Shown here in pieces: positions 6,548-6,790 of a stretch of DNA of 6,790 nt. Within the stretch, counting starts at the first letter, position 1. Each line of letters starts with the position of its first letter. The notes below the pieces were generated by a model. It worked only from the letters and a program-made list of their open reading frames with translations, was not told the DNA's origin and made no database searches. The position numbers were made by a program, and so were the translations under genes. The stretch comes from JASFEQ01 sp050122535 (GTDB lineage Bacteria; Desulfobacterota; DSM-4660; Desulfatiglandales; HGW-15): assembly GCA_050122535.1 (NCBI GenBank), contig JASFIT010000261.1, positions 1-6,790 on the forward strand, written 5' to 3'.

Positions 6548-6790
6548 ATGACGAAAAAGCAGCTTTACACACGAGCAGAATTTGAAGAACTCAGAAGAGA
6601 ATCCGCGAAAAAGATGGCCGAAGACAAGGCGCTTCTAAGGGATGCCCTTGATGTGAAGGTGCGAGCCGGCCATCAGTACTATTGGGTTCATCAAACGAAC
6701 TGGTTTGGGGAACCAGTCTTACAATTGCCACAAGATCTGTTTGCCCTACAAGAGGTCTTTTTCAAATCCAGACCCAAATTCGTTATTGAA
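6548..6790 (+). CDS. CmcI / cephalosporin-hydroxylase-family methyltransferase (3' partial)
   Basis: An open frame from ATG 6548 runs off the right edge, giving 81 residues without a stop. The N-terminal third is a charged helix (residues about 9-40, rich in E, K and R). It is followed by YYWVHQTNWFGEPVLQLPQD (44-63), then LFALQEVFF and PKFVIE at the cut end. The WxGxPxxQxPxD...LQE...P...IE pattern is the signature start of the CmcI family (Pfam 'cephalosporin hydroxylase'). Despite the name, this family has a SAM-dependent methyltransferase fold and includes rhamnosyl O-methyltransferases. The glycine-rich SAM motif should follow directly after the visible IE, beyond the window. In this setting O-methylation of a sugar is the likely role. 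It is separated by 50 bases from the sulfotransferase gene. Family confidence is high despite the short piece. Confidence 0.83.
   Translation, partial: MTKKQLYTRAEFEELRRESAKKMAEDKALLRDALDVKVRAGHQYYWVHQTNWFGEPVLQLPQDLFALQEVFFKSRPKFVIE

Overview
The window is a slice of a bacterial surface-polysaccharide locus (O-antigen, capsule or exopolysaccharide type). Eight protein-coding genes all lie on the + strand. They are packed head to tail, with gaps of 93 bases or less and one 4-base overlap. The first gene is cut by the left edge and the last by the right edge. I see no tRNA, rRNA, insertion sequence, CRISPR array or convincing internal promoter or terminator, so the window looks like the middle of one long operon. 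Base composition is close to balanced, start codons are a mix of ATG, GTG and TTG, and most genes have recognisable purine-rich ribosome binding sites. This fits a Gram-negative environmental bacterium, but nothing in the window fixes the genus or phylum.

Layout: (1) 1-1020, a DegT/DnrJ/EryC1/StrS sugar aminotransferase missing its N-terminus; (2) 1096-1554, a short RmlC-like cupin of the dTDP-sugar 3,5-epimerase type; (3) 1648-2766, a second DegT-family aminotransferase, closer to perosamine synthase types; (4) 2806-3804 and (5) 3809-4807, two different extended short-chain NAD(P)-dependent sugar epimerases/dehydratases; (6) 4804-5568, a SAM-dependent methyltransferase resembling the TIGR04325 (LIC12133) family; (7) 5577-6497, a PAPS-dependent sulfotransferase-like protein; (8) 6548 to the right edge, the N-terminal part of a CmcI/cephalosporin-hydroxylase-family methyltransferase.

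Together the genes read as a sugar-tailoring module. The epimerases/dehydratases and the cupin would make or isomerise keto-sugar nucleotides, the two aminotransferases would convert keto groups to amines, and the methyltransferases and sulfotransferase would decorate the sugar or finished glycan. The general enzymes that start such pathways (RmlA/RmlB-type nucleotidyltransferase and 4,6-dehydratase), the glycosyltransferases and the flippase or polymerase are not in the window and presumably flank it. The exact sugar cannot be read from the sequence. The most notable points are the pairing of two dissimilar aminotransferases with an RmlC-like cupin whose expected catalytic residues are changed, and the co-location of a sulfotransferase with two methyltransferases of poorly characterised families.
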